Source of the DNA: SB11 sp943370295
GTDB taxonomy: Bacteria > Bacteroidota > Bacteroidia > UBA8524
NCBI GenBank assembly: GCA_943370295.1
Contig: CALRQL020000003.1
Location: forward strand, 186,001-250,000
DNA: 64,000 nt
Direction of reading: 5' to 3'
Shown here: in pieces, positions 8,673 through 16,058 of the stretch
Numbering within the stretch: position 1 is the stretch's first letter
Layout: each line of letters starts with the position of its first letter
Notes under the pieces: model-generated
The model's input: only the letters and a program-made list of their open reading frames with translations
Told to the model about the DNA's origin: nothing
Database searches by the model: none
Translations under genes and position numbers: made by a program

Positions 8673-9947
8673 ATGCCATACCTGTTCACCTCTGAATCAG
8701 TGTCTGAAGGGCACCCCGACAAAGTAGCCGACCAAATCTCGGACGCACTTATAGATAACTTCCTTGCTTTTGACCCTAACAGTAAGGTTGCTTGCGAAAC
8801 TCTTGTTACTACTGGACAGGTGGTACTTGCCGGCGAGGTAAAAACCAACACTTACTTAGACGTGCAAAAAATCGCCCGTTCGGTAATTGCTAAAATCGGT
8901 TATACCAAAAGCGAGTATATGTTTGAGGCTAACAGCTGCGGTGTGTTGAGTGCTATACACGACCAAAGTGATGATATTAACCGTGGTGTTGACCGTGCTG
9001 CTTCGCAAGATTTTGAAGCCCGTGCAAATGCACAAGGTGCAGGCGACCAAGGTATGATGTTTGGTTACGCAACCCGCGAAACTGAAAACTATATGCCTTT
9101 GGCGTTGGATTTGGCTCACAAATTATTGATTGAATTGGCTGCGCTGCGCCGCGAGAACAAAGATATTACCTACTTGCGCCCCGATGCAAAAAGCCAGGTA
9201 ACTATTGAATACAGCGACGATAATGTTCCTACCCGGATAGATGCTATCGTAATCAGCACACAACACGATGAGTTTGGTACTGACGAAGAGATGGCTAAAA
9301 AGATATACGATGATATGGTGAACATCCTTATCCCTCGTGTAAAAGCTTCTTTGAAGCCTGAATTGCAAGCGTTGTTTACCGGAAACATTACTTACCACAT
9401 TAACCCAACCGGTAAGTTTGTAATTGGCGGTCCTCACGGCGATACAGGTCTTACAGGCCGTAAAATCATCGTAGATACTTACGGTGGTAAAGGTGCTCAC
9501 GGTGGTGGTGCATTTAGCGGTAAAGATCCTTCAAAAGTTGACCGTAGTGCTGCTTACGCTACCCGTCATATTGCTAAAAACTTGGTTGCAGCAGGTGTTT
9601 GCGACGAAGTTTTGGTACAGGTTTCTTATGCTATTGGTGTTGCTAAACCTTGCGGTTTGTACATTAACACTTACGGAACTTCAAAAGTGAACATGGGTGA
9701 TGGCGAATTGGCTCGCAAAGTGGAGCAAATCTTCGACCTACGTCCTTATGCTATTGAGCAACGTTTGAAATTGCGTACTCCTATTTATAGCGAAAGTGCT
9801 GCATACGGACACATGGGCCGCAAAAACGAAGTGGTAACCAAAACATTCTACACACCTGATGGTGCCAAAAAAGAAATGGAAGTAGAATTGTTTACTTGGG
9901 AAAAACTTGACTACGTAGATAAAGTTAAAGCCGCTTTCGGTCTTTAA
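8673..9947 (+). CDS. metK: S-adenosylmethionine synthetase MetK
   Basis: Makes S-adenosylmethionine from ATP and methionine in the cytosol. The 424-residue protein has the ATP-binding HPDKVADQISDA at the N-terminus, the GAGDQGMMFGYA hexapeptide region near residue 120, the P-loop-like GGAFSGKDPSKVDRSAAY and the late VSYAIGVAKP. It is slightly longer than E. coli MetK, as usual in Bacteroidota. Codon choice (many GCT, GGT and CGT) suggests high expression. The leader of about 100 bases shows no SAM riboswitch that I can recognise. Confidence 0.97.
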   Translation: MPYLFTSESVSEGHPDKVADQISDALIDNFLAFDPNSKVACETLVTTGQVVLAGEVKTNTYLDVQKIARSVIAKIGYTKSEYMFEANSCGVLSAIHDQSDDINRGVDRAASQDFEARANAQGAGDQGMMFGYATRETENYMPLALDLAHKLLIELAALRRENKDITYLRPDAKSQVTIEYSDDNVPTRIDAIVISTQHDEFGTDEEMAKKIYDDMVNILIPRVKASLKPELQALFTGNITYHINPTGKFVIGGPHGDTGLTGRKIIVDTYGGKGAHGGGAFSGKDPSKVDRSAAYATRHIAKNLVAAGVCDEVLVQVSYAIGVAKPCGLYINTYGTSKVNMGDGELARKVEQIFDLRPYAIEQRLKLRTPIYSESAAYGHMGRKNEVVTKTFYTPDGAKKEMEVELFTWEKLDYVDKVKAAFGL

Positions 9948-9955
9948 TAATTAGC

Positions 9956-10036
9956 GTCATGCTGAACTTGTTTCCAGCACCTCATTGCTAACTACGGTTA
10001 ATACCTATGAGATCCCGAAACAAGTTCGGTGACGAC
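9956..10036. repeat. dispersed palindromic repeat (GTCATGCTGAACTTG type)
   Basis: The left end GTCATGCTGAACTTGTTTC and the right end GAAACAAGTTCGGTGACGAC are near-perfect inverted complements around a short loop (CCTCATTGC to GAGATCC). It resembles REP/MITE-like elements scattered through Bacteroidota intergenic regions. Related ends appear at 25300-25384 and inside a Y RNA unit near 18090-18112. Confidence 0.7.
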
Positions 10037-10051
10037 AATACAAATTATTAT

Positions 10052-10080
10052 AAACCCTGCCCAAAAGGCGGGGTTTATTG
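10052..10080 (+). terminator. intrinsic terminator after metK
   Basis: A 10-bp helix of AAACCCTGCC with GGCGGGGTTT around a CAAAAG loop, followed by a T-containing tract (ATTGTTTT). It lies about 105 bases past the metK stop. The rest of the 9948-10335 gap holds the repeats at 9956-10036 and 10155-10253. Confidence 0.75.
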
Positions 10081-10154
10081 TTTTAAATGAGGGTTAAAAA
10101 AGAGATTTTCAGAATTTTGGCATAGCAACGAAGCCAACACCCTTAGTCCAACGT

Positions 10155-10253
10155 TTTAACAGGATTGAAATCCTGTTCTGTTAAGATTACCTATTAGGGG
10201 CGGACTTAAGTCCGCCCCTAATAGGTAATCTCAAAAGCGGTGGGTTTCAACGG
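10155..10253. repeat. REP-like palindromic repeat, GGACTTAAGTCC family, copy 1
   Basis: Contains a first inverted repeat AGGATTGAAATCCT and a long second palindrome centred on GGCGGACTTAAGTCCGCC, flanked by TTACCTATTAGG and CCTAATAGGTAA. It ends GCGGTGGGTTTCAAC. Closely similar copies lie at 15862-15969 and 30912-31020, and a diverged one at 39801-39885. It carries no coding potential. Confidence 0.85.
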
Positions 10254-10335
10254 TAACTATATACTACTTTGACCAAAATCAGTGAATATGTAGCGGCGTT
10301 AATTTTACTGTAAAGACCTCTATTTACAGGGAGAA

Positions 10336-10776
10336 TTATGGAGATGGGACGGGTAAGACTTCTTTTATTTCGTTTTCAACAAGTTTGCTTAAATGTACTC
10401 CTTTTAAAATTTGCTCGTATTCCGCCTCGTTTATTTCACCGTCACACTTTATTTTCTTATCACTGAACATCGTCTTAAATTCTTCTAATGTATAAGTACA
10501 AGTCCAATTACAGTTTATGTAAGTGTCTTTATTAAAAGGATTAGTTTCATGGATAGGATTTATCCAAACTATTGTCTGATTATTAAGGTTTTGTTGTTCG
10601 ATATGTCGGTTTATAGTATCAAATTGAGATGTGCAACAAACTAATATTATTAGTTTGTCCGATGTAATTTTTAAGCATATAAAAAAATGCGGCTCATCCG
10701 TATTTAGATGGTCGCTTGAAAAATAAAAAATGCGCCTCTCTGTGATAGTTGAAATAAATAGATTTTCCAGTGTCAT
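10336..10776 (-). CDS. putative toxin partner of a Panacea-domain protein
   Basis: A 146-residue protein of no family I can name with certainty. It begins with a beta-rich part (RRIFYFSSDHLNTDEPHFF, then KLIILVCCTS) that recalls small SH3-barrel mRNA interferase-like toxins. An NxQTIVWINP stretch follows, and then a helical, Lys/Glu-rich C-terminus. Its start overlaps the stop of the upstream Panacea gene by 4 bases (ATGA-type coupling), the usual arrangement of PanA antitoxin followed by PanT toxin. AT-rich composition sets it apart from metK. The toxin role is inferred mainly from position. Confidence 0.55.
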   Translation of the reverse strand: MTLENLFISTITERRIFYFSSDHLNTDEPHFFICLKITSDKLIILVCCTSQFDTINRHIEQQNLNNQTIVWINPIHETNPFNKDTYINCNWTCTYTLEEFKTMFSDKKIKCDGEINEAEYEQILKGVHLSKLVENEIKEVLPVPSP

Positions 10777-11375
10777 CTTAAAACAGAGGAGATTTTTGTG
10801 TATTCCTCATAAATTAATTTGGAAATTTCAACTTCTGTTTCGTTTTGATTGAATAGTTTATATCCATCCTGAACAGGAAGAAAAAAATCATCTGAAACAA
10901 TTTTGCGTCTTGACAAAAACCCACCTTTTAACGAAGCCTCATGTCTTTTCCATTCGGGAAACTTATGGGATAAGTCTGAAAGTTGAAATTGAGTTAGGTG
11001 CGCGTAGGTGTTATATATTGCTTCAATTATTTCTAAATCGCTGTCTGAAAAGACATTTTTTACTATATCACCACAAGAAACATAACTATATTGACTACTT
11101 GCATCGGAAGCAATATAACTTTTACCATAGGTCAAGGCAGCATCGTCTGTTATAAAGCTTGAGTTTTCTAAAATGTTTCTTACCCCTGACGCAACAGGAC
11201 CTTTCGGCATGGCATAATACTCATCTCCTGTAATAGTTCTTCCATAAAGCATTAGGCTATATCTGTCAGAAAGCCAAATAAGCTTTAGAGCTTTCATTTT
11301 ATTGATAGTTCCACCTTCTTCGCGGGCAAAATAATTTAATGCTTGTACAGCTTTCTTATAATTAAATCCACGCAT
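10773..11375 (-). CDS. Panacea (DUF4065/SocA-like) domain protein, probable antitoxin
   Basis: A 200-residue protein whose N-terminal 130 residues match the Panacea/DUF4065 pattern: KALKLIWLSDRYSLMLYGRTITGDEYYAMPKGPV is nearly the textbook motif. Members such as SocA and PanA act as antitoxins or proteolysis adaptors. The C-terminal part (about 150-200) is helical and would be the toxin-contacting region. It is the first gene of a two-gene minus-strand operon and is coupled by overlap to the unknown protein at 10336-10776. The upstream 90 bases are very AT-rich and contain no obvious palindrome. Confidence 0.8.
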   Translation of the reverse strand: MRGFNYKKAVQALNYFAREEGGTINKMKALKLIWLSDRYSLMLYGRTITGDEYYAMPKGPVASGVRNILENSSFITDDAALTYGKSYIASDASSQYSYVSCGDIVKNVFSDSDLEIIEAIYNTYAHLTQFQLSDLSHKFPEWKRHEASLKGGFLSRRKIVSDDFFLPVQDGYKLFNQNETEVEISKLIYEEYTKISSVLR

Positions 11376-11524
11376 AGTTTAAAAATTGTGCAAATGTATA
11401 ACGCAATTGATTACAATGTAATATAAAATTTTATATTTTGTGCATAAAATTTAGAAGTTTTTTTAATAAACGTAATCCCGTCCTGACAATTTCTTGCAGT
11501 TTTATGCGTGGGAATAAGATGAAG

Positions 11525-11644
11525 CTATTTTTTTGACTTCTTTTTCGGTGTTGGTTTTGGATTGTCTTTAACCCCTGTTTTGATTAACTCCTCAAACAGC
11601 TTTATAGCTTCTTTTGGAGTTTTTTCTTTTTTCTCCTTAGTCAT
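11525..11644 (-). CDS. small Lys-rich protein, 39 residues
   Basis: A short ATG-to-TAG frame coding for a very basic peptide (MTKEKKEKTPKEAIKLFEEL, then a tail ending in PKKKSKK). Its codon pattern is consistent and an AAGGAG-like run sits near its start. It lies between the Panacea operon and the HTH gene on the same strand. The amphipathic middle could be a short helix. I do not recognise a family. The surrounding region 11376-11524 shows nothing else beyond AT-rich sequence. Confidence 0.4.
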   Translation of the reverse strand: MTKEKKEKTPKEAIKLFEELIKTGVKDNPKPTPKKKSKK

Positions 11645-11666
11645 TTAGTACAAAGATAGTGAAAGT

Positions 11667-11873
11667 TTAAAGGAAGTCTTTTACGTCCTTGTCCAACGCT
11701 TTTGCTATTATTAAAAGGGTGGATAGCCGAACATCTTGTTTGCCTAATTCTAATCCACCCATATTTGAAAAGTCAAGGTCATATAACGCACAAAATTTAC
11801 GCAGGCTAATTCCTTTTTCTATACGTGCTGCCCGTATTTTACTGCCTACGGACTTGAAATAGTTACTACTCAT
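11667..11873 (-). CDS. XRE-family HTH protein
   Basis: A 68-residue protein that is almost entirely a Cro/C1-type helix-turn-helix: IRAARIEKGISLRKFCALYD, then LGKQDVRLSTLLIIAKALDK. It probably binds DNA as a dimer. Its ATG lies 8 bases inside the 3' end of the transposase gene, so the two are translationally coupled. It may regulate the transposase or the neighbouring toxin-antitoxin-like genes. Confidence 0.8.
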   Translation of the reverse strand: MSSNYFKSVGSKIRAARIEKGISLRKFCALYDLDFSNMGGLELGKQDVRLSTLLIIAKALDKDVKDFL

Positions 11874-12774
11874 TTGTCTGTATTAGTTCTTTATACTTTA
11901 GTCTTCCGTTACAGTTTTTAATGGCTTCGGCAAATCGTTCATCCTGCGTAATCTCCCTACGGTTATACCTGTAAGCACTTTCATTACAATAGCGTTGCAG
12001 GTGCTTAGGGGATATACTGTGATGGATTCCGTTGATTTGTTTTTTAAGAATATTCCAGTACCCTTCTATGGTGTTTGTATGAACAATACCACGTACATAC
12101 TCCTTAGCCTTATGTTTAACGGTTTCGTGTTTGTATAGTTTTTTAACACGTCCGTAAACATAGCTTTCGTCGGTTACCATAGTACTGTCAGGCACAACGG
12201 TATTCACTATAAATTCTGAAACCTGTTCAATAGTGGCTTTAGGGATAACCTGTGTTTTCAGTTTGCCGCCGCGCTTAACCGCGCCAATTACCATAGTTTT
12301 ATCACCAGCCCCCCTCTTTTTGTGAAAGTGCCTGTTTATATCCTTCCCGCCAACGTATGTTTCATCAATTTCCACAATTTCATCTAATAACTGTGGGTCT
12401 CTTTCAGCCAGCATTTCGCGTATTCTGTGGTTTAGAAACCAAGCTGTTTTTTGAGTAACATCTAACCAAGTAGCCAATTGTAAGCTGCTTATGCCTTTTG
12501 AGTGTACACATAATATGTATTGAGCCAAAAACCATTTAGTCAACGGCACTTTGGTATTCTCATACATAGTTCCCACCGTCACAGTAAACTTTTTTCTACA
12601 TTCTTTTTCACGGCACTTGAACCTTTTACCGTCTGAAAAACGACAAACATTCACAGAGCCACAAAACGGACAACAAGGCTCACCGCCCCACCGTTGCTCT
12701 TCGAGGAACTCACGACACTTGTCGTCAGTATCGAAATGTTTTTGAAATGCTAATATTGATTTGAATGGTCTCAT
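11866..12774 (-). CDS. IS1595-family (ISXO2-like) transposase
   Basis: A 302-residue DDE transposase. The N-terminal zinc ribbon has CPFCGS (about residues 35-40) and CREKEC, followed by a helical DNA-binding part. The catalytic core shows a first Asp in EIDETYVGG, a second in VTDESYVYG and the third region HTNTIEGYWNILKKQINGIHHSIS. Its last residues, RYCNESAYRYNRRE, are typical of ISXO2. It is full length with no frameshift. I could not identify terminal inverted repeats or a target duplication around it, so element borders are open. It is coupled to the HTH gene at its 3' end. Confidence 0.92.
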   Translation of the reverse strand: MRPFKSILAFQKHFDTDDKCREFLEEQRWGGEPCCPFCGSVNVCRFSDGKRFKCREKECRKKFTVTVGTMYENTKVPLTKWFLAQYILCVHSKGISSLQLATWLDVTQKTAWFLNHRIREMLAERDPQLLDEIVEIDETYVGGKDINRHFHKKRGAGDKTMVIGAVKRGGKLKTQVIPKATIEQVSEFIVNTVVPDSTMVTDESYVYGRVKKLYKHETVKHKAKEYVRGIVHTNTIEGYWNILKKQINGIHHSISPKHLQRYCNESAYRYNRREITQDERFAEAIKNCNGRLKYKELIQTNE

Positions 12775-12790
12775 TATTAAATTGTATTAC

Positions 12791-12806
12791 AAATGTATAT
12801 ACATTT
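12791..12806. promoter_or_regulatory. perfect 16-bp palindrome, candidate operator 1
   Basis: AAATGTATATACATTT is a perfect palindrome between the divergent transposase (start 12774) and ribbon-helix-helix (start 12860) genes. The core TGTATATACA recurs in split form at 12826-12846, so both are likely binding sites for the small DNA-binding protein encoded next to them. Confidence 0.5.
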
Positions 12807-12825
12807 TGCGTGATAAACAAATATT

Positions 12826-12846
12826 TGTATATCTTTTCCATATACA
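12826..12846. promoter_or_regulatory. inverted repeat TGTATAT-N7-ATATACA, candidate operator 2
   Basis: A 7-bp inverted repeat with a 7-base spacer, 13 bases upstream of the ATG at 12860 and sharing its half-site with the palindrome at 12791-12806. Its position over the expected core promoter suggests autorepression. Confidence 0.45.
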
Positions 12847-12859
12847 TTATTTTTGTTTT

Positions 12860-13078
12860 ATGAAGGATGCAAAAACATCACAGTTACTAATCCGAGTGTC
12901 GGACTTAGAAAAGGAAGGATTTGAAAGGGCAGCAGAAATTTCAGGGGTTGGCGTATCTACGTGGGCACGTCAAGTATTAAGAAGTGCTGCTATAAAACAG
13001 GTTCAGGAAGTAGGGGAAAAGGTTAGCTTTTTAGAGCCTACAAAATATGATGAGGGTAAGAAAGAGGACACACAATAA
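12860..13078 (+). CDS. small ribbon-helix-helix-type protein
   Basis: A 72-residue protein. I chose the ATG at 12860 because upstream in-frame codons run through AT-rich palindromic promoter sequence. The segment SQLLIRVSDLEKEGFERAAE followed by GVSTWARQVLRSAA matches the CopG/Arc-like strand-helix-helix seen in antitoxins and mobilisation accessory proteins. The C-terminal 25 residues are charged. It is divergent from the IS1595 transposase, with two TGTATATACA-type sites between them, and has no evident toxin partner downstream. Confidence 0.6.
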   Translation: MKDAKTSQLLIRVSDLEKEGFERAAEISGVGVSTWARQVLRSAAIKQVQEVGEKVSFLEPTKYDEGKKEDTQ

Positions 13079-13241
13079 CCATTGTAAGTGCCGTAAATAC
13101 TGATTTTTAATTATTTATTGCAATACAACAAATAATTTGCGTTCTTTGTAAAAGAAAAAGGGAGTAGCTGTGAACTACTCCTTTGTTTGAAGTGTTGGTG
13201 TATTAAAGCATACCCCGCTTGTTTACGAGATTGTAAGGTTA

Positions 13242-13370
13242 TTATCTTACTTTCCGTGCATCAATCCAAAAGTGAAAGAATTTAGCCTTTTTAGGGTAAA
13301 CTCTACGTCCTTTGACAGTTATGTAAGCACAGAATATCTCAACTTTTCCGTTTGTATTCGTGTTACTCAT
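13242..13370 (-). CDS. small basic protein, 42 residues
   Basis: A short ATG-to-TAA frame beginning MSNTNTNGKVEIF and containing CAYITVKGRRVYPKKAKFF and a final FWIDARKVR. The spacing of basic and aromatic residues looks like a small beta-hairpin nucleic-acid-binding protein. I have an impression of similar tiny proteins in Bacteroidota but cannot name a family. It lies alone in the 13079-13611 gap. Confidence 0.4.
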   Translation of the reverse strand: MSNTNTNGKVEIFCAYITVKGRRVYPKKAKFFHFWIDARKVR

Positions 13371-13399
13371 TACTGAGCCTTTTATGGCTGCTCCTTTTC

Positions 13400-13586
13400 A
13401 GCCGTAATTGGTTTTAAATTGGGGTTGTTTTAAAAGGCCACCCCTTCAACCTAAGCTGGTTGCTAACACAACCCGCAATATTTTAAAAAGGAACGGTTGA
13501 GGTTTACTACAACCCAGCTAAGATGTGGCTGCAACCACATTTTTTCGGCTGATAAGACCGTCCTTGCCCCGCTCCAGTATTTTAAG
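13400..13586. other. structured intergenic segment of unknown role
   Basis: No credible gene. It contains several complementary short runs: CAACCTAAGCTGGTTG and later AACCCAGCTAAG, and the hairpin ATGTGGCTGCAACCACAT at about 13523-13540. It leads into the strong hairpin at 13587-13610. A small RNA ending at that terminator is possible. No known RNA family is recognised. Confidence 0.3.
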
Positions 13587-13612
13587 AGCCAGCTTAACGC
13601 TGGCTTTTTTAT
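13587..13612 (+). terminator. intrinsic terminator
   Basis: The 8-bp helix AGCCAGCT/AGCTGGCT-like (AGCCAGCTTAACGCTGGCT) is followed by six T residues on the plus strand. The minus strand also has an A/T run, so it may serve the convergent gene at 13612-14097 as well. Confidence 0.7.
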
Positions 13613-14097
13613 TATCTTATAATTTCACTTTTAAAAACATTATATGGAAGCTCAGATTTTTCAGGCTTGAACTCATCTTTAAAATCTTTTGCCTCTTCAT
13701 CTACCCATTCAGGTAGTCCCCAAAAACTTTGCTTGTTAGTACTATTATATTTGACAAGAACAAGTTTCTTTGCTTGTTTAAGTTTTCGAATAGGGTTAAT
13801 GATGTGCTTTACATTTTCCTTTCCTATTCTATCAGCTAAAGCTTCTTCTATTTGTGAAGCTTTTGAACCCTTTTTGAACTCACTTTTTACTATATACAAA
13901 ATTTGATTTTCCTGCCTATCATTTAAGGGAAAGTCAGAATTTTTATTTTGCAAAGCCTCTATTGCAGGTGAAGTAACGCTTTTATCATCTTCTGCCCATT
14001 CTTCATTTATTTTTTCCAATAAAGATAATGCCGCTTGGTCTTTTTTTATTTGCTGTTTAAGCTTTAAAATAGCCTCTTCGAGTGTCGGTTTCTTCAT
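13612..14097 (-). CDS. hypothetical protein with possible winged-helix part
   Basis: A 161-residue protein of unknown family. I took the ATG at 14097 (MKKPTLEEAILKLKQQIKKD) because it opens a clean coiled-coil helix. The middle (about residues 65-135) alternates helices and basic segments (ENQILYIVKSEFKKGSKASQ, then KLKQAKKLVLVKYNS). That could be a winged-helix domain of the kind found in mobile-element regulators. The C-terminus is acidic and basic mixed. It lies alone in the accessory island. The 14098-14348 gap shows only AT-rich sequence with a promoter-like box at its right end. Confidence 0.55.
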   Translation of the reverse strand: MKKPTLEEAILKLKQQIKKDQAALSLLEKINEEWAEDDKSVTSPAIEALQNKNSDFPLNDRQENQILYIVKSEFKKGSKASQIEEALADRIGKENVKHIINPIRKLKQAKKLVLVKYNSTNKQSFWGLPEWVDEEAKDFKDEFKPEKSELPYNVFKSEIIR

Positions 14098-14334
14098 TCT
14101 CGTAAATTTCAACAAAGTAACATGTAAAAACTTAATAAAACAAACAGAATTTAATGAATTGACTAAAATAACAGTTATCCACTGTTTAAAAACTAAACAA
14201 ATCTATTAATATAAACAATCTTCATTCTTAATTAATACTTAAAAAGTATTTATACACATGTAACTATACACTGTTGCATACTTGTGGGTAACGTTGTTAG
14301 ATACATCAAAACATTAAGTTTATACATGAAATAC

Positions 14335-14342
14335 TATATTTG
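14335..14342 (+). promoter_or_regulatory. Bacteroidota-type -7 box TATATTTG
   Basis: TATATTTG immediately precedes the ATG at 14349, which would leave a leaderless or near-leaderless transcript for the RadC-like gene. No clear -33 TTG element at the usual distance, so confidence is low. Confidence 0.3.
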
Positions 14343-14348
14343 AAGTAT

Positions 14349-14768
14349 ATGCAAGTCCGCTTAACCAAAGAACAAAAGATAAAAATAGCCAACGGTGAAG
14401 ATGTGTTTAAAATCATTAGCGCAATTATTAAGCGTGAGGGTAGATTAGGCAGACAAAAAGAGCACTTTTACGTTATCGGGCTTGATAGTGCATATTTTAT
14501 CCTATTCATTGAACTAATATCAATGGGAAACAATACAGAAGCCGTTGTAAAGCCAATACCTGTATTTCATCAAGCAGCAGCCAAAAACGCACCCTATATA
14601 ATATTGGCTCACAATCACCCGTCAGGAAACCTGCAAGCAAGCGAAGCAGATATACTTTTAACACGAAGACTGGTAGAAGGTAGTAAGCTGTTGGATATTA
14701 TTATACTTGACCACCTGATAATATCTGAAACAAGCTATTCCAGTATGAGGGAAAATAAGCTGATTTGA
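14349..14768 (+). CDS. RadC-like JAB/MPN domain protein
   Basis: A 139-residue protein with the JAMM metal site of the RadC/MPN family: HNHPSGNLQASEAD (His-X-His with the downstream Asp), preceded by the conserved strand region FIELISMG and followed by LDIIILDHLII. It lacks the N-terminal helix-hairpin-helix of full-length RadC, as is common for copies in mobile islands. I chose the ATG at 14349 over a TTG three codons earlier. The role of RadC-like proteins is unsettled. Its position next to toxin-antitoxin-like genes fits an accessory function. Confidence 0.85.
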   Translation: MQVRLTKEQKIKIANGEDVFKIISAIIKREGRLGRQKEHFYVIGLDSAYFILFIELISMGNNTEAVVKPIPVFHQAAAKNAPYIILAHNHPSGNLQASEADILLTRRLVEGSKLLDIIILDHLIISETSYSSMRENKLI

Positions 14769-14876
14769 ATATATTAGTAGGCACAATATCTATTAAGACA
14801 CAATTACATTGTGTATATTTGCATCCCTTTTTAGCTAAAGTTGCGATTAAAGCACGATATTTGGATATATAAAACC

Positions 14877-15329
14877 GTGAGCAATATAAAAACATACAGT
14901 AGTGTCGATATGGCAAATTATGTACGCGCTGTTGCTGGCGCTAATGGTTTTTCTTTGAACGTAACTCAAGTCCAAAAAATACTATACATAATTTATGGAG
15001 CTTTTTTGGGTAAAAATGATAGAATTGTATTGGACGAAACCCCACAAGCGTGGCCGTATGGCCCTGTTTTTCCATGTGCCCGCTCAAAAGCAGATTATTC
15101 ACGAATAAGGAAGGTGGAAGACATCAATATTGACCTACTCTCAGAAGATAAAACCGTTATAGACGAAATAGTTAGTAAATATTCTAAATACCCCGCAGGA
15201 CAACTTTCCAAATGGTCTCACACTAAAGACAGTCCTTGGGATAAAACCACGAAAGAGATAGGTTTTAAATGGGGAACACCTATTCCTGTTGCATACATCA
15301 AAGAGTATTTTTATACGCTAAATGTCTAA
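14877..15329 (+). CDS. second Panacea (DUF4065) domain protein, probable antitoxin
   Basis: A protein of about 150 residues with the Panacea pattern: DMANYVRAVAG, then VTQVQKILYIIYGAFLGK, then LDETPQAWPYGPVFPCA. This is the same order as KLQKLLYYAQG / EAWKYGPV in SocA/PanA proteins. The start is uncertain. A GTG at 14877 gives SNIKTYSSVDMANY, while a TTG at 14841 and an ATG at 14910 are alternatives. The downstream gene starts 8 bases before its stop. It is only distantly similar to the Panacea protein at 10773-11375, so the two are not a recent duplication. Confidence 0.78.
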   Translation: MSNIKTYSSVDMANYVRAVAGANGFSLNVTQVQKILYIIYGAFLGKNDRIVLDETPQAWPYGPVFPCARSKADYSRIRKVEDINIDLLSEDKTVIDEIVSKYSKYPAGQLSKWSHTKDSPWDKTTKEIGFKWGTPIPVAYIKEYFYTLNV

Positions 15330-15654
15330 AGACTTAAAAGATATCATAGAGAAAGAGCCAAATGGCACCGAAGGAGGGGATACTGATATTGACTCTGGCG
15401 ACTTGCGTAGCCAATTAAATCAAAAAATATTAGAGAGGTATCAGTCAGACACACACGACAGAAGGTGGTTAGCAAAATGGACAGCTATTGTAGTTTCTAT
15501 TTGGCTGCTTTTAGTGTATGGCATATTGGTTTTAAACGACTCCCATGTTCATCTTAGTGAAACTGTATTAATTACTCTTATAAGTACAACTACTCTTAAT
15601 GTTATTGGCTTACCATTGGTGGTTTTGCGAGGACACTTTAAATCGGATAATTAG
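15322..15654 (+). CDS. small membrane protein, probable toxin partner of Panacea protein
   Basis: A 110-residue protein with an acidic N-terminus, a basic juxtamembrane run (HDRRWLAKW) and two hydrophobic segments (about residues 52-70 and 80-102). It overlaps the Panacea gene by 8 bases. Published PanAT work describes small membrane-acting toxins paired with Panacea antitoxins; this size, topology and linkage fit that pattern. Direct family similarity is not something I can see, so the toxin call rests on context. Confidence 0.55.
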   Translation: MSKDLKDIIEKEPNGTEGGDTDIDSGDLRSQLNQKILERYQSDTHDRRWLAKWTAIVVSIWLLLVYGILVLNDSHVHLSETVLITLISTTTLNVIGLPLVVLRGHFKSDN

Positions 15655-15719
15655 TTTAAAATTTTTCTATGCCGCATATTATAATATAAAGTATGCCCGT
15701 GGTCAAACTCGTATATAGT

Positions 15720-15860
15720 TCCCGTTTCAACCCGCCGAAAAGTACCCCTGCCCGATAACACATTAGCTCGACATCCCAATAGTCGCCCTCCTGTAGGGTA
15801 AGGGGTCGTTGAATGATGGTAACACAATCAATATTTGGGAAGGGGTAACAATAGCCCGAC
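15720..15860. repeat. repeat segment flanking the REP-like element
   Basis: Between 15655 and 16058 there is no credible gene. The part with CCCGCCGAAAAGTACCCC, CCCGATAACACATT and CCCAATAGTCGCC recurs at 31013-31081 beside another copy of the GGACTTAAGTCC repeat. The two therefore form one composite repeat unit. Confidence 0.6.
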
Positions 15861-15861
15861 A

Positions 15862-15969
15862 TCTTAACAGGATTGAAATCCTGTTCTGTTAAGATTGCCA
15901 TTAGGAGCGGACTTAAGTCCGCTCCTAATGGGTAATTGCCAAAGCGGTGGGTTTCAACCCGCCGAAAAT
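15862..15969. repeat. REP-like palindromic repeat, GGACTTAAGTCC family, copy 2
   Basis: Same architecture as the copy at 10155: ACAGGATTGAAATCCTGT, then a palindrome centred on GCGGACTTAAGTCCGC with flanks TTAGGA and TCCTAA, ending GCGGTGGGTTTCAACCCGCC. It lies between the Panacea operon and the phosphoesterase gene. Confidence 0.85.
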
Positions 15970-16058
15970 GACCCCTACCGAAGGATACTTTTATAAACGC
16001 ATGGATGCCGTTAAAGTGAGTGACAATAAGGTTTAAGAACATAAGTTACTTTTGTCAA

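Noticed and set aside
11376..12860. Terminal inverted repeats of the IS1595 element
   Set aside because: The only strong palindromes (12791-12806, 12826-12846) have no partner on the other side and look like operators, so I report no element borders.
13390..13612. Retron or tracrRNA-like non-coding RNA
   Set aside because: No reverse transcriptase, Cas9 or repeat array is nearby; structure alone is insufficient.
15656..16042. 128-codon minus-strand frame
   Set aside because: It runs through the REP-like repeat and its flanking repeat segment; the protein text is repeat-derived.
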